Assembly (NCBI RefSeq): GCF_000564855.1
Contig: NZ_AYXG01000087.1
Coordinates: forward strand, 36,258-100,257
Source of the DNA: Actinokineospora spheciospongiae
Lineage (GTDB): Bacteria > Actinomycetota > Actinomycetes > Mycobacteriales > Pseudonocardiaceae
Reading direction: 5' to 3'
Length of the DNA: 64,000 bases
A program made the position numbers and the translations under genes. Positions 1 to 8,486 of the stretch are shown piece by piece; within the stretch, counting starts at the first letter, position 1, and every line of letters begins with the position of its first letter. Under the pieces are notes generated by a model. It saw only the letters and a list, made by a program, of their open reading frames with translations, was not told where the DNA came from and ran no database searches.

Positions 1-322
1 GCAGGCAGCCCAGCACGTCGTAGGCGTCGTCGAAGGCGCGCTCGTGCGTCGCCGCCCACTCCCACCACGGCCTGCCCGCCTCGGCGGCCTTGGTCAGGAT
101 CTTGTCGTCGATGTCGGTCACGTTGCGGACCAGCCGCACGTCGTTGCCCCGGTGGGCCAGCCAGCGGCGCAGCACGTCGAAGTTCAGGCTGCTGCGCACG
201 TGCCCGATGTGCGGGATGCCCTGCACGGTGGCGCCGCAGACGTAGATGGAGACGATCCCGTGCTCGCGCGGCGCGAACTCGCGCAGCGAACGGCTGGCGC
301 TGTCGAAGATGTGCAGGGACAC
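1..322 (-). CDS. cysS: Cysteinyl-tRNA synthetase, N-terminal part (cut by window edge)
   Basis: Charges tRNA-Cys with cysteine in the cytoplasm. Only about the first 107 residues are in the window; the rest lies to the left. The translation begins [16 protein letters not shown] and shows the class I signature region [18 protein letters not shown], including the Cys that forms part of the zinc site and the HIGH motif variant HIGH, followed by RNVTDIDDK, typical of CysS. The GTG start is chosen because a good Shine-Dalgarno (AGGAG, complement of 327-333) precedes it. It follows ispD-ispF in the same direction, the order conserved in mycobacteria, here with two extra genes between. The identification is firm; the gene is incomplete only because of the window edge. 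Confidence 0.95.
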   Translation of the reverse strand, partial: MSLHIFDSASRSLREFAPREHGIVSIYVCGATVQGIPHIGHVRSSLNFDVLRRWLAHRGNDVRLVRNVTDIDDKILTKAAEAGRPWWEWAATHERAFDDAYDVLGCL

Positions 323-407
323 GGTTATCTCCTGGTGGGAGCACGAGATTTCTTGGGAAGAATGGTACGGGCAACGCCACGCGCGGTCGTGCCCGGTTTG
401 GCTTGAC

Positions 408-1109
408 TTACCCCGCGATGCCGTGGGCGCCCACCGCGCGCAGCAGCGCGTCGGGGCGGTTCGCGGTCGCCTGCGGCTCCACCCGCTCGAATCGACAGCC
501 GATCCGGGTGGCCGCGCCGTCGGCCTCGGCGCTGTCGCCGACCATCAGCGCGTCCGCCGGGTCGACCCCCAGGCGCTCGCAGGCCAGGCGGAAGATCTTC
601 GGGTCCGGCTTGACCACGCCCTCGGCGAAGGAGAGGACGAACTCGTCGACCAGGTCGAGCAGGCCGTGCGCGGCGAAGGTCGGGCGCAGGTCCCAGGCGA
701 TGTTGCTCAGCACGGCCACCCGCAGGCCCCGCTCGCGCAGCAGCCGCAGCACGGCGCCGGTGTCCGGGTACGGCCGCCAGGACTCGGGGTCGAGCATCCT
801 GTCGTAGAGCCTGCTCGGCACGTCGGGGGCCAGGGCCAGCGCCGGGGCGCCCAGGGAGGCCTCGTAGCCCGCGCGGTGCGCCCGCGGGTCGAGGTCGCGG
901 CGGTGCCAGGTGTCGTGCAGGTCGGCGGGCAGGTGCTCGGGCACGCCGGTCGGGATGGTCATCAGCGCGAACAGCTCGACCACCCGTTCGGGGGTCAGCG
1001 GGCTGCCGTCGAGGCTGGAGAAGTCGTCGTCGGGCCGGGCACCCGGCTCCAGACGGAACAGGGTGCCCGAGAAGTCCAGCAGGACGCCGCGGATGCCCAC
1101 GGCGCCCAC
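408..1109 (-). CDS. HAD-superfamily hydrolase with atypical motif I
   Basis: A 233-residue HAD-like phosphatase/dehalogenase of unknown substrate. Motif I is LLDFSGTLF near residues 9-18, so the nucleophilic Asp is present but the usual second Asp (DxD) is Ser. Motif II is seen in [10 protein letters not shown] (around residues 132-140), and motifs III and IV in VVKPDPKIF followed by [13 protein letters not shown]. The order fits HAD subfamily IA with a helical cap. The GTG start at 1109 lies 9 bases after the stop of the PPOX gene, so the two are probably cotranscribed; a GTG three codons later is an alternative. The substituted acid/base Asp argues against a classical phosphomonoesterase, although DFSGT proteins are seen in other actinomycetes. 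Function is not assignable from sequence. Confidence 0.8.
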   Translation of the reverse strand: MGAVGIRGVLLDFSGTLFRLEPGARPDDDFSSLDGSPLTPERVVELFALMTIPTGVPEHLPADLHDTWHRRDLDPRAHRAGYEASLGAPALALAPDVPSRLYDRMLDPESWRPYPDTGAVLRLLRERGLRVAVLSNIAWDLRPTFAAHGLLDLVDEFVLSFAEGVVKPDPKIFRLACERLGVDPADALMVGDSAEADGAATRIGCRFERVEPQATANRPDALLRAVGAHGIAG

Positions 1110-1118
1110 GCTAGAGGG

Positions 1119-1511
1119 TCAGGCCGAGTTGCCTGTAATCCGGTCCGGTGTGAGGCGTACCACAACGCGCACGGTGCCCTCCGGCTCCTCGGGGTAGGAC
1201 TCGCCCCGGTAGGCCCGCGACAGCTCCTCGATCAGCTCCCGGCCGCCCTCGTCGGTGAGCGACACCGACCCGCGGATCTCCACGTAGCTGTACGGGTTCT
1301 CCCGGTCGTAGGCGGTCAGGCTGACCCTCGGGTCGCGTTCGAGGTTGCGGGCCTTCTTCCTGCCGCGCACCGTCGAGAGCAGGATGTCGTCGCCGTCGCG
1401 CTTGGCCCACAGCACCGAGGTCTGCGGGCTGCCGTCGGGGTTGATCGTGGCCAGGACGACGTAGTTGTGGTCGTCGAAGATCTTGCGTGCGGTCTCGCTC
1501 AGCGCTGCCAT
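1119..1511 (-). CDS. PPOX-class (pyridoxamine 5'-phosphate oxidase-like) F420/FMN-dependent protein
   Basis: A 130-residue single-domain split-barrel protein of the pyridoxamine-phosphate-oxidase-like family, probably an F420- or FMN-dependent reductase. The family pattern is visible: VVLATINPDGSPQTSVLWAK at residues 18-37, then the strand ILLSTVRGRKKARNLERDPRVSLTAYD, and the acidic EIRGSVSLTDEGG segment. Length is normal for the actinobacterial TIGR03618-like group. The ATG lacks a clear Shine-Dalgarno, but a TAGGTT hexamer lies about 11 bases upstream, so the transcript may be leaderless (inference). The gene precedes the HAD hydrolase and follows ispF in the same direction. The exact cofactor and substrate cannot be read from sequence. 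Confidence 0.85.
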   Translation of the reverse strand: MAALSETARKIFDDHNYVVLATINPDGSPQTSVLWAKRDGDDILLSTVRGRKKARNLERDPRVSLTAYDRENPYSYVEIRGSVSLTDEGGRELIEELSRAYRGESYPEEPEGTVRVVVRLTPDRITGNSA

Positions 1512-1552
1512 GGGCTCGAACCTACGGCCGCGCGGGCCGGTCCGCGCGGCGT

Positions 1553-2020
1553 TCAGCCCGCCGGGACGAGCAGCGCGGTCGCCACCGCGGCGATGCCCTC
1601 GCCGCGGCCGGTCAGGCCCAGGCCGTCGGTGGTGGTGCCGGAGACCGACACGGGGCCGCCGACCGCCGCGGACAGCGACTCCTGCGCCTCCGCGCGGCGC
1701 TTGCCGATCTTGGGCGCGTTGCCGATGACCTGCACCGCGGCGTTGCCCACGCGGTACCCCTCGGCCTCGACGAGCCTGCGCACCTCGGCCAGCAGGACCG
1801 CGCCGTGCGCGCCCGCCCAGCGCGGGTCACCGGTGCCGAAGACGGCGCCAAGGTCGCCCAGGCCCGCCGCCGACAGCAGCGCGTCGCACAGGGCGTGCGC
1901 GGCGACGTCGCCGTCGGAGTGGCCCGCGCAGCCGTCGACGCCCTCCCAGAGCAGCCCCGCGATCCAGCACGCGCGGCCGGGCTCGATCGGGTGAACATCG
2001 GTGCCGATGCCGACCCTCAC
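1553..2020 (-). CDS. ispF: 2-C-methyl-D-erythritol 2,4-cyclodiphosphate synthase
   Basis: Catalyses cyclisation of CDP-methylerythritol 2-phosphate in the non-mevalonate isoprenoid pathway. The 155-residue protein has the metal-binding GTDVHP near the N-terminus (residues 6-11), the [12 protein letters not shown] signature around residues 32-43, and the C-terminal [13 protein letters not shown] segment. Length matches the family. Its start overlaps the stop of ispD by four bases (2017-2020), so the pair is translationally coupled and forms the usual carD-ispD-ispF arrangement. Nothing is unusual; the identification is secure. Confidence 0.97.
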   Translation of the reverse strand: MRVGIGTDVHPIEPGRACWIAGLLWEGVDGCAGHSDGDVAAHALCDALLSAAGLGDLGAVFGTGDPRWAGAHGAVLLAEVRRLVEAEGYRVGNAAVQVIGNAPKIGKRRAEAQESLSAAVGGPVSVSGTTTDGLGLTGRGEGIAAVATALLVPAG

Positions 2021-2706
2021 CGCGGCCCCTCCCCGGCGAGGACGGCCTCGGCGATGGCGAGGTCGAACGGGGTGGTGATCTTCATCGCATAGGGGTGGCC
2101 GGGGATCGCCAACACCGGCACGCCGAGCTTCTCGACCAGGCCCGCGTCGTCGGTCGCCGAGTCGCCCGCGAGGGCGTAGGCCCTGCTCAGCGTGTCGACG
2201 GCGAAGCCCTGCGGGGTCTGCACCACCCGCAGCGCGGCCCGGTCGGGGGTGTCCTGGACGACCTCGTCGATGTCCACGCGCTTGACCGTATCGGCCATCG
2301 GCAGCACCGGGATCACCGCGGGGGCACCCGCCTCCACGGCCGCGACGACGGCGTCGACGACGGCGGGCGGGGTGAACGCGCGGGCGGCGTCGTGCACCAG
2401 CACGACCCGCACGTCCGGGTGCACGGCCAGCGCGTGCCGCAGCGCCAGCCGGACGGACTCGGTGCGGTCGGCGCCACCGGGCACGACCTCCGCGCGCAGG
2501 CCGTGCTCGCGCAGCAGCGCCTCGGTGGCGCCCACCTCGGCGGGCGGGGCCGCGACGACGACATGCCGCACGCGGCCCGCGTTGAGCAGGCCGCGCACGG
2601 CATGGACGAGCAGTGCGACACCGCGCACCGGGACGAGCGCCTTCGGCATGCCGTGGCCGAGGCGTTCACCTCGGCCCGCGGCGGGCACCAGGACGACCGT
2701 GCTCAC
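2017..2706 (-). CDS. ispD: 2-C-methyl-D-erythritol 4-phosphate cytidylyltransferase
   Basis: Transfers CMP to methylerythritol phosphate in the MEP pathway. The 229-residue protein starts with GTG and has the nucleotide-binding motif [18 protein letters not shown] at about residues 7-24, [10 protein letters not shown] near residue 100, and [17 protein letters not shown] around residues 152-168. Length is normal. It lies 92 bases downstream of carD and overlaps ispF by four bases. Conserved operon context and motifs make the call certain. Confidence 0.97.
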   Translation of the reverse strand: MSTVVLVPAAGRGERLGHGMPKALVPVRGVALLVHAVRGLLNAGRVRHVVVAAPPAEVGATEALLREHGLRAEVVPGGADRTESVRLALRHALAVHPDVRVVLVHDAARAFTPPAVVDAVVAAVEAGAPAVIPVLPMADTVKRVDIDEVVQDTPDRAALRVVQTPQGFAVDTLSRAYALAGDSATDDAGLVEKLGVPVLAIPGHPYAMKITTPFDLAIAEAVLAGEGPR

Positions 2707-2798
2707 CGGGACGTCGTCCCGCGGGGTGTCAGCAGCGTCACGACCGGGCCGGATTCGACGGTGGCCCGATCGGGACTTGCCAGGTCTTTCGCCAAGGA

Positions 2799-3290
2799 TC
2801 AGACGGCCGCGGTGGACAGGACCTCGTCCAGCAGGACTTCCGCCTTGTCCTCGTCGGTCCCCTCGGCCAGCGCCAACTCGCTGACCAGTATCTGGCGCGC
2901 CTTGGCCAGCATCCGCTTCTCACCAGCGGACAGGCCCCGGTCCTTCTCCCGCCGCCAGAGGTCTCGCACCACTTCGGCCACCTTGTTCACATCGCCGGAG
3001 GCGAGCTTCTCCAGGTTGGCCTTGTACCGACGCGACCAGTTGGTCGGCTCCTCGGTGTGCGGCGCGCGCAGGACGTCGAAGACGCGGTTGAGGCCCTCTT
3101 GACCCACGACATCCCGCACGCCCACGATCTCGGCGTTGTCTGCGGGGACGCGAACCGTGAGGTCACCCTGGGCGACCTTGAGGACGAGGTACTTCTTCTC
3201 CTCGCCCTTGATCACCCGGGTTTCGATCGCTTCGATGAGTGCGGCACCGTGGTGCGGGTAGACGACGGTCTCTCCGACCTTGAAAACCAT
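2799..3290 (-). CDS. carD: CarD family RNA-polymerase-binding regulator
   Basis: CarD binds the RNA polymerase beta subunit and stabilises open complexes at rRNA and housekeeping promoters. The 163-residue protein begins [17 protein letters not shown], the Tudor-like RNA-polymerase-interaction domain, followed by [20 protein letters not shown] and the helical DNA-binding domain containing [13 protein letters not shown] and a conserved Trp (LWRREKDRG). Size and sequence match the mycobacterial essential CarD. It is first in the carD-ispD-ispF unit and divergent from the lipoprotein gene. The Shine-Dalgarno lies just upstream (AGAGGA). Confidence 0.97.
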   Translation of the reverse strand: MVFKVGETVVYPHHGAALIEAIETRVIKGEEKKYLVLKVAQGDLTVRVPADNAEIVGVRDVVGQEGLNRVFDVLRAPHTEEPTNWSRRYKANLEKLASGDVNKVAEVVRDLWRREKDRGLSAGEKRMLAKARQILVSELALAEGTDEDKAEVLLDEVLSTAAV

Positions 3291-3317
3291 GTGTCCTCTG
3301 CCCCTTTCGCTGACTCC

Positions 3318-3323
3318 ATCTTA
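3318..3323 (-). promoter_or_regulatory. Possible -10 element of the carD promoter
   Basis: Read on the minus strand, a TAAGAT hexamer lies 28 bases upstream of the carD ATG in the 287-base divergent region (3291-3577) that separates carD from the lipoprotein gene. It matches the actinobacterial housekeeping -10 (TANNNT). No convincing -35 is seen. Apart from this element and the Shine-Dalgarno of the lipoprotein, no further feature is recognised in this region. Confidence 0.35.
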
Positions 3324-3577
3324 ACACGGGTCGGGCGGTGCCGGTGATGGACCTGTGATCCGTCTTCGCAGGTCAAGGGCCAAATGGGGGAGATGTTCGG
3401 GGTTGACAAACGCCCCTGTCGCGTACTCAGCCATCACCCGATCGGGGCTGCTTGATCCACTGTGGACGTTGTGGCGGCGGCCCCGGCGGGCCACTATGGC
3501 GGACCACACGCGGCTCCGATCCATTGCGCGGGCTAGGCTTCGCCCGGCAATGTCGGCAGCGGACGCAGGAGCCCTTC

Positions 3578-4237
3578 GTGAGTCGTGGACAGCAGAACCT
3601 GACCGGTGGGCGGCGCCTGGCCCCGGCCCTGGCCGGCCTCGGCCTGGCCGCGGTCCTCGGGGTGACCGGGTGCTCGGCGGGTCAGATCACCCAGACCGAC
3701 TCGCAGCTCCCCGCGGTCAACGGCGCGGAGCACACCCAGGGCGCCATCGCCCTGCGCAACGCGGTGCTCGCCTACCCGGAGGGCGGCTCCTACCCCGAGG
3801 GGTCCGAGGCGCCGCTGGTGCTCACCATCGTCAACACCGGCTCCGCGGACGACGCGCTGACCGAGGTCACCAGCCCGGTCGCCGCCTCGGCCACCGTCAC
3901 CGGGAGCAAGGACCTGCCCGGCGGCTTCGCCATCGAGGTCGGCACCCCGGGGGAGAACGCCGAGGTCGGCGGGCACTCCTCGGCCGCCCCCACCCCGACC
4001 CCCTCCGGCGCCCCGTCCTCGGCGCCCGGCTCGGTCGCGCCGACCACCTCGGCCAAGGCCCCCAACGAGAAGCTGGGCGAGCTGGAGATCGTGCTCGAGG
4101 ACATCAACACCAGGCTGTTCCCCGGCAAGACCGTGCCGGTCACCTTCGTCTTCGCCAACGCGGGCCCGGTGACCGTCGAACTGCCGATCGGGGCCAGCAG
4201 CGAGCCGCGCGAGGAGCAGCACGCCGAGGAGCACTGA
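3578..4237 (+). CDS. LpqE-like secreted lipoprotein
   Basis: A 219-residue lipoprotein. The GTG at 3578 is chosen over the upstream in-frame ATG at 3452 because GCAGGAG sits 6-12 bases before it and because this places a proper signal peptide at the N-terminus (basic GGRR, then LAPALAGLGLAAVLG, then lipobox VTGC). The mature part has two conserved beta-rich blocks (residues about 45-100 and 155-205) separated by a Pro/Ser/Thr/Ala-rich linker (about residues 125-150). In mycobacteria the gene between carD and radA is lpqE, so the identification rests on synteny plus lipoprotein character. Function in the family is not established. Confidence 0.8.
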   Translation: MSRGQQNLTGGRRLAPALAGLGLAAVLGVTGCSAGQITQTDSQLPAVNGAEHTQGAIALRNAVLAYPEGGSYPEGSEAPLVLTIVNTGSADDALTEVTSPVAASATVTGSKDLPGGFAIEVGTPGENAEVGGHSSAAPTPTPSGAPSSAPGSVAPTTSAKAPNEKLGELEIVLEDINTRLFPGKTVPVTFVFANAGPVTVELPIGASSEPREEQHAEEH

Positions 4238-4295
4238 CCCACCGGTCGTGGACGGGCGGGCGCGGGCTGTCGGTGCCCGCCCGTAGCTTTGTCCC

Positions 4296-5675
4296 GTGGC
4301 CACGACCAAGACCCCGAAGCCGAACTACCGCTGCGCCGAGTGCGGGCACGGCGTCGCCAAGTGGTTCGGCCGCTGCCCGGAGTGCCAGGCCTGGGGGACG
4401 CTGGAGGAGGTCGGCGCCCCCCGCCCCGGCCTGGCCCGGATCGCCGCGGGCGCGCCCAGCACCCCGGCCCGCCCGATCGACGAGGTCGACGTGGAGGCGG
4501 CCCGCGCCCGGCGCACCGGTGTCTCCGAACTCGACCGCGTCCTCGGCGGCGGCCTCGTGCCCGGCGCGGTGGTGCTGCTGGCGGGCGAACCCGGGGTCGG
4601 CAAGTCCACCCTGCTGCTGGAGGTCGCCTACCGGTGGGCCGCCCGCGACGGCGAGTACGGCCCCACGCTGTACGTGACGGGCGAGGAGTCGGCCGGGCAG
4701 GTGCGGCTGCGCGCCGAGCGCACCGGCAACGTGCACGGCGCCATGTTCCTGGCCGCCGAGAGCGACCTGTCCGCCGTCCTGGGCCACGTCGACGCCGTCA
4801 AGCCGGGGATGCTGGTCGTCGACTCGGTGCAGACCATGTCCTCCCCGGCCGCCGAGGGCACCCCCGGCGGCGTCACCCAGATCCGCGCGGTGACCGCGGC
4901 CCTGGTGGCCCTGGCCAAGGAGCGCGCCCTCCCGGTGGTCCTGGTCGGCCACGTCACCAAGGAGGGCTCCATCGCGGGCCCCCGCGTCCTGGAACACCTG
5001 GTCGACGTCGTCCTGCACTTCGAGGGCGACCGCCACTCGTCCCTGCGGATGCTGCGCGGGGTGAAGAACCGCTTCGGCCCCGCCGACGAGGTCGGCTGCT
5101 TCGAACTGGTCGAAGGCGGCATCGTCGGCGTCCCGGACCCCTCCGGCCTGTTCCTCAACAAGCGCGAGGCAGGCGTCGCGGGCACGGCCGTGACGGTGGC
5201 GGTCGAGGGCAAGCGCCCCCTGCTCGGCGAGGTGCAGGCCCTGGTGGCCAAGTCCCCCCTGGGCACCCCCCGCCGCGCGGTGAGCGGCCTGGACTCGGCC
5301 AGGGTGGCGATGGTCCTCGCCGTCCTGGAACGCCGCGGCGGCGTCAAACTGGGCGACGCGGACGTGTTCACCGCCACGGTGGGCGGCATGAAGATCCCCG
5401 AACCCGCCGCCGACCTGGCCATAGCCCTGGCCGTGGCCACGGCGGCCCGGGACGTTGCCCTGCCCCCGGACCTGGTGGTGCTGGGCGAGGTCGGCCTTGC
5501 GGGCGAGGTCCGCCGGGTGAGCGGCGTCCGCGCCCGCCTCACCGAGGCGATGCGGCTGGGCTTCACCAAGGCGCTGGTGCCCCCGGACCCGGGGGAGTTG
5601 CCGGAGGGGATGCAGGTGCGCATCGTGCCCGACCTGGGCTCGGCGATGAACAACCTGTCGGTGCTGCGCCCCTAG
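4296..5675 (+). CDS. radA: DNA repair protein RadA (Sms)
   Basis: RadA is a RecA-like ATPase/helicase that promotes branch migration in recombination and repair. The 459-residue protein starts with GTG. It shows the four-cysteine zinc finger C13-x2-C16 ... C27-x2-C30, the Walker A motif GEPGVGKST at residues 97-105, the RadA-specific KNRFG motif near residue 257, and the C-terminal Lon-protease-like domain with TVGGMKIPEPAADLA. Length is typical. The lipoprotein gene ends 58 bases upstream. In many actinobacteria disA follows radA directly; here the next gene is convergent, so disA is not in this position. Confidence 0.97.
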   Translation: MATTKTPKPNYRCAECGHGVAKWFGRCPECQAWGTLEEVGAPRPGLARIAAGAPSTPARPIDEVDVEAARARRTGVSELDRVLGGGLVPGAVVLLAGEPGVGKSTLLLEVAYRWAARDGEYGPTLYVTGEESAGQVRLRAERTGNVHGAMFLAAESDLSAVLGHVDAVKPGMLVVDSVQTMSSPAAEGTPGGVTQIRAVTAALVALAKERALPVVLVGHVTKEGSIAGPRVLEHLVDVVLHFEGDRHSSLRMLRGVKNRFGPADEVGCFELVEGGIVGVPDPSGLFLNKREAGVAGTAVTVAVEGKRPLLGEVQALVAKSPLGTPRRAVSGLDSARVAMVLAVLERRGGVKLGDADVFTATVGGMKIPEPAADLAIALAVATAARDVALPPDLVVLGEVGLAGEVRRVSGVRARLTEAMRLGFTKALVPPDPGELPEGMQVRIVPDLGSAMNNLSVLRP

Positions 5676-5821
5676 ACCACGTCCGCGAAGCCACAATTCG
5701 ACAACGCCGCACAAATTCCACAGTAGACGACCACAGTGGACAGGACCCCGACCGTTCCCGTCCCGAACCGCGTCGATCTGCCCGTCGGTCGTGGGCGGTG
5801 GCGCGGTGCCGTCCGGCACGG

Positions 5822-5857
5822 GTCTCTCCCCCTGGGTGAAGTCCCAGGGGGAGAGAC
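5822..5857. terminator. Bidirectional hairpin between radA and the OtsB-GH15 gene
   Basis: A perfect 15-bp inverted repeat (5822-5836 with 5843-5857, loop TGAAGT) built on TCTCCCCCTGGG lies between two convergent genes. There is no clear U-run on either side, so it is probably a GC-rich actinobacterial-type terminator. The rest of 5676-5913 shows nothing further. Confidence 0.7.
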
Positions 5858-5913
5858 TGCCGACGTGTCCCGTCAGTTCCTCGACATCCGCGCGCTTCCC
5901 CCGATCGGGGCAA

Positions 5914-8442
5914 TCACGCCGACAGCAACTGCGCGCAGCGGATCAGACCCAGGTGCGAGTACGCCTGCGGGTGGTTGCCCAGCGAGCGCTCCGCGACCGG
6001 GTCGTACTCCTCCGGCAGCAGGCCCGTGGGGCCCGCCGCGTCGACGATCTGGGCGAACAGGTCCTCGGCCTCGGTGCGGCGGCCGGTGAGCAGGTAGGCC
6101 TCGATCATCCACGCCGCGCACAGGTGGAAGCCGCCCTCGTCGCCGGGGAGGCCGTCGTCGCGGTGGTAGCGGTAGACGGTGGAGCCGGAGCGCAGTTCGG
6201 CCTCGGTGGCGGTGACCGTGGCGACGAAGCGCTCGTCGGTGGGGTCGATGAGGCCGACCATGCCGATGAGCAGGGTGGCCGCGTCCAGGTCGGTGCCGTC
6301 GTAGGCGGTGGTGAACGACTTGATCTCGTCGTTCCAGCCGTTGGTCAGGACGTCGTCGGCGATCTGGGTGCGCAGGGGTTCCCAGGTGGGGTCGACCTCG
6401 CGGCCGTGGGCCCGGCCGAGCTTGATGGCGCGGTCGATCGTCAGCCAGCACATGACCTTGGAGTACACGTGGTGGCGCGGGCGGTGCCGCTCCTCCCAGA
6501 TGCCGTGGTCGGGCTCGTGCCAGCGGCGGGTGACGGCCTCGGCCATGGCGCGGACCATGGTCCAGTCGCCGTCGGTCAGGGAGCCCCGGGCCTCGGCCAG
6601 GTCGGCGACCAAGTCCACGACCGGGCCGAACACGTCGAGCTGGACCTGCTGGTTGGCCAGGTTGCCGACCCGGACCGGGCGCGAACCCGCGTAGCCGGGC
6701 AGCGTGTCGATCACGGCCTCCGGGCCGAGCGTGGTGCCCGCGATCGTGTACAGCGGGTGCAGCCGCTCCGGCCCGGCCACGGTCTCCAGGACCCCGTGCA
6801 CCCAGCCCAGGAACGCCTCCGCCTCCGCGGTCGACCCCAGCGACACCAGGGCCTTGGCGGTCATCGACGCGTCGCGCAGCCAGCAGTAGCGGTAGTCCCA
6901 GTTGCGGACGCCGCCGATCTCCTCCGGCAGCGACGTGGTGGCCGCGGCCATGATCGCGCCGGTCTCGCTGTGGCACAGGCCGCGCAGCACCAGCGCGGAG
7001 CGGGCCACCAGTTCCTTCTCCACCGGGGGCAGCACCAGCGTGTCCAGCCACGTCGACCAGTACCGGCCCGCGACGGCCTTGCGCTCGGGCTCGGTCTGCG
7101 CCTTGGGCGACAGGTCGCCGGTGCCGCAGCGCAGCTCGAACACCACCGGGGCGTCGGCGGTGGGCTGCACGACCGCGCGCGCGGCGTCCCACATGCCGTC
7201 GGAGGTGATCTCCCAGGTGACGCCGGGGGAGCGCAGGGCGATCGGGTCGGAGGTGCCGAGCACCCGCAGGCCGTCCTCGGTGGCCTCCAGGCGCACCTGC
7301 ACCTGGCCGAACTCCGGTCGCGGGGCGAACTCCACCACGGCCGCGGAGGTGCCGGACAGCACCCGGGTCAGGTCGGTGCGGTACTCCTCGGCGCCGTGGT
7401 CGAGGTAGTCGGTGACCAGCAGGCCCGACCAGCGGGTCTCCACGGTCATGGTGCCGGGCAGGTAGCGCTGGCCCAGCGGCAGCCCGCCGCGCTCCGGGGA
7501 GACGGAGAAGTGGCCCGCGGTCGGCCCGCCGAGCAGGTCGGCGAAGATCGCCGCCGAGTCCGGCTCCGGGTGGCACAGCCAGGTCAGCCGGGCGTCCGGG
7601 GTCACCAGGGCGACCGAGCGCTCGTTGGCCAGCATCGACAGCCGCTCGATCGGCGGGGCCTGCTCGCCGTAGAGCCAGTTGCGCCGCTCCTCCAGCAGGA
7701 ACGCCAGCATCGTGGCCACCGCCACCGGGTCGGCGATGCGGTACCCGGCCAGGCTGTCGCCCTCGCCGACCTTCACGCCCAGGTCGGGGCCGGAGAGCCG
7801 GGCGAAGGCCTTCTCGTCGGTCACGTCGTCGCCGACGAAGATCGCCGCGGTGGCGCCGACCTGGTGGCGCAGCACGTCGAGGGCGTGGCCCTTGTCGGTC
7901 TGCACGACGGCCAGCTCGACCACGGCCTTGCCCTCGGTGACCTCCACGCCCGCCCAGGTGCACGGCCCGGAGCGGACCAGCCCGAGCACCCGCTCGGCGG
8001 TCTCCGGGTCGGTGCGGCGCACGTGCACGGCGATGCTGGCGGGCTTGACCTCCAGTTGGACGCCGACCGCGCCGTCGACCAGCTTGTCCAGCTCCGCCTC
8101 CACGCGCTGGTGCAGCTCGCGGGCGGCGGCGTCGAGCGCGTGCACGAAGCCCACGTCGAACTCGGAGCCGTGGCTGCCGACCAGGTGCACCTCCGACGGC
8201 AGCCGCGACAGCGTCGCCAGGTCGCGCAGCGCGCGCCCGGAGATCACCGCGGTGGTGGTCTCGTGCAACCCGGCCAGGGAGCGCAGCGCACCGACCGACT
8301 CGGTGTGCGGCCGCGCTTTCTCCGGGTCCTCGACGATGGGCGCGAGAGTGCCGTCGTAGTCGCAGGCGACCAGCAGGCGCGGGGTGCGGGCCAACTGCAC
8401 GATCGCACGCCGGAGTTCGGCGGGGAGGGCCTCGGCGGTCAA
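5914..8442 (-). CDS. Trehalose-6-phosphate phosphatase fused to a GH15 trehalase/glucoamylase-like domain
   Basis: The N-terminal quarter is an OtsB-type HAD phosphatase: CDYDGTLAPI (nucleophile DxD), ISGRALRDLA, GSHGSEFD and the Mg-binding VGDDVTDEKAF. From about residue 255 onward it is a glycoside hydrolase family 15 protein with RNWDYRYCWLRDAS, WNDEIKSFTTAYDG and SLGNHPQAYSHLGLI, typical of bacterial trehalases/glucoamylases. The open frame extends to 8535, but a TTG at 8442 preceded by AAGGAG at 6 bases spacing is the better start and removes a 49-base overlap with otsA. Total is then 842 residues. The fusion would put trehalose formation and possible hydrolysis on one chain, downstream of otsA in one operon. 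Substrate of the GH15 half is inferred. Confidence 0.85.
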   Translation of the reverse strand: MTAEALPAELRRAIVQLARTPRLLVACDYDGTLAPIVEDPEKARPHTESVGALRSLAGLHETTTAVISGRALRDLATLSRLPSEVHLVGSHGSEFDVGFVHALDAAARELHQRVEAELDKLVDGAVGVQLEVKPASIAVHVRRTDPETAERVLGLVRSGPCTWAGVEVTEGKAVVELAVVQTDKGHALDVLRHQVGATAAIFVGDDVTDEKAFARLSGPDLGVKVGEGDSLAGYRIADPVAVATMLAFLLEERRNWLYGEQAPPIERLSMLANERSVALVTPDARLTWLCHPEPDSAAIFADLLGGPTAGHFSVSPERGGLPLGQRYLPGTMTVETRWSGLLVTDYLDHGAEEYRTDLTRVLSGTSAAVVEFAPRPEFGQVQVRLEATEDGLRVLGTSDPIALRSPGVTWEITSDGMWDAARAVVQPTADAPVVFELRCGTGDLSPKAQTEPERKAVAGRYWSTWLDTLVLPPVEKELVARSALVLRGLCHSETGAIMAAATTSLPEEIGGVRNWDYRYCWLRDASMTAKALVSLGSTAEAEAFLGWVHGVLETVAGPERLHPLYTIAGTTLGPEAVIDTLPGYAGSRPVRVGNLANQQVQLDVFGPVVDLVADLAEARGSLTDGDWTMVRAMAEAVTRRWHEPDHGIWEERHRPRHHVYSKVMCWLTIDRAIKLGRAHGREVDPTWEPLRTQIADDVLTNGWNDEIKSFTTAYDGTDLDAATLLIGMVGLIDPTDERFVATVTATEAELRSGSTVYRYHRDDGLPGDEGGFHLCAAWMIEAYLLTGRRTEAEDLFAQIVDAAGPTGLLPEEYDPVAERSLGNHPQAYSHLGLIRCAQLLSA

Positions 8443-8486
8443 CGCCTTCTCCTTGGGGACATCGGTGTCAGGGGAACGACAGGGCG

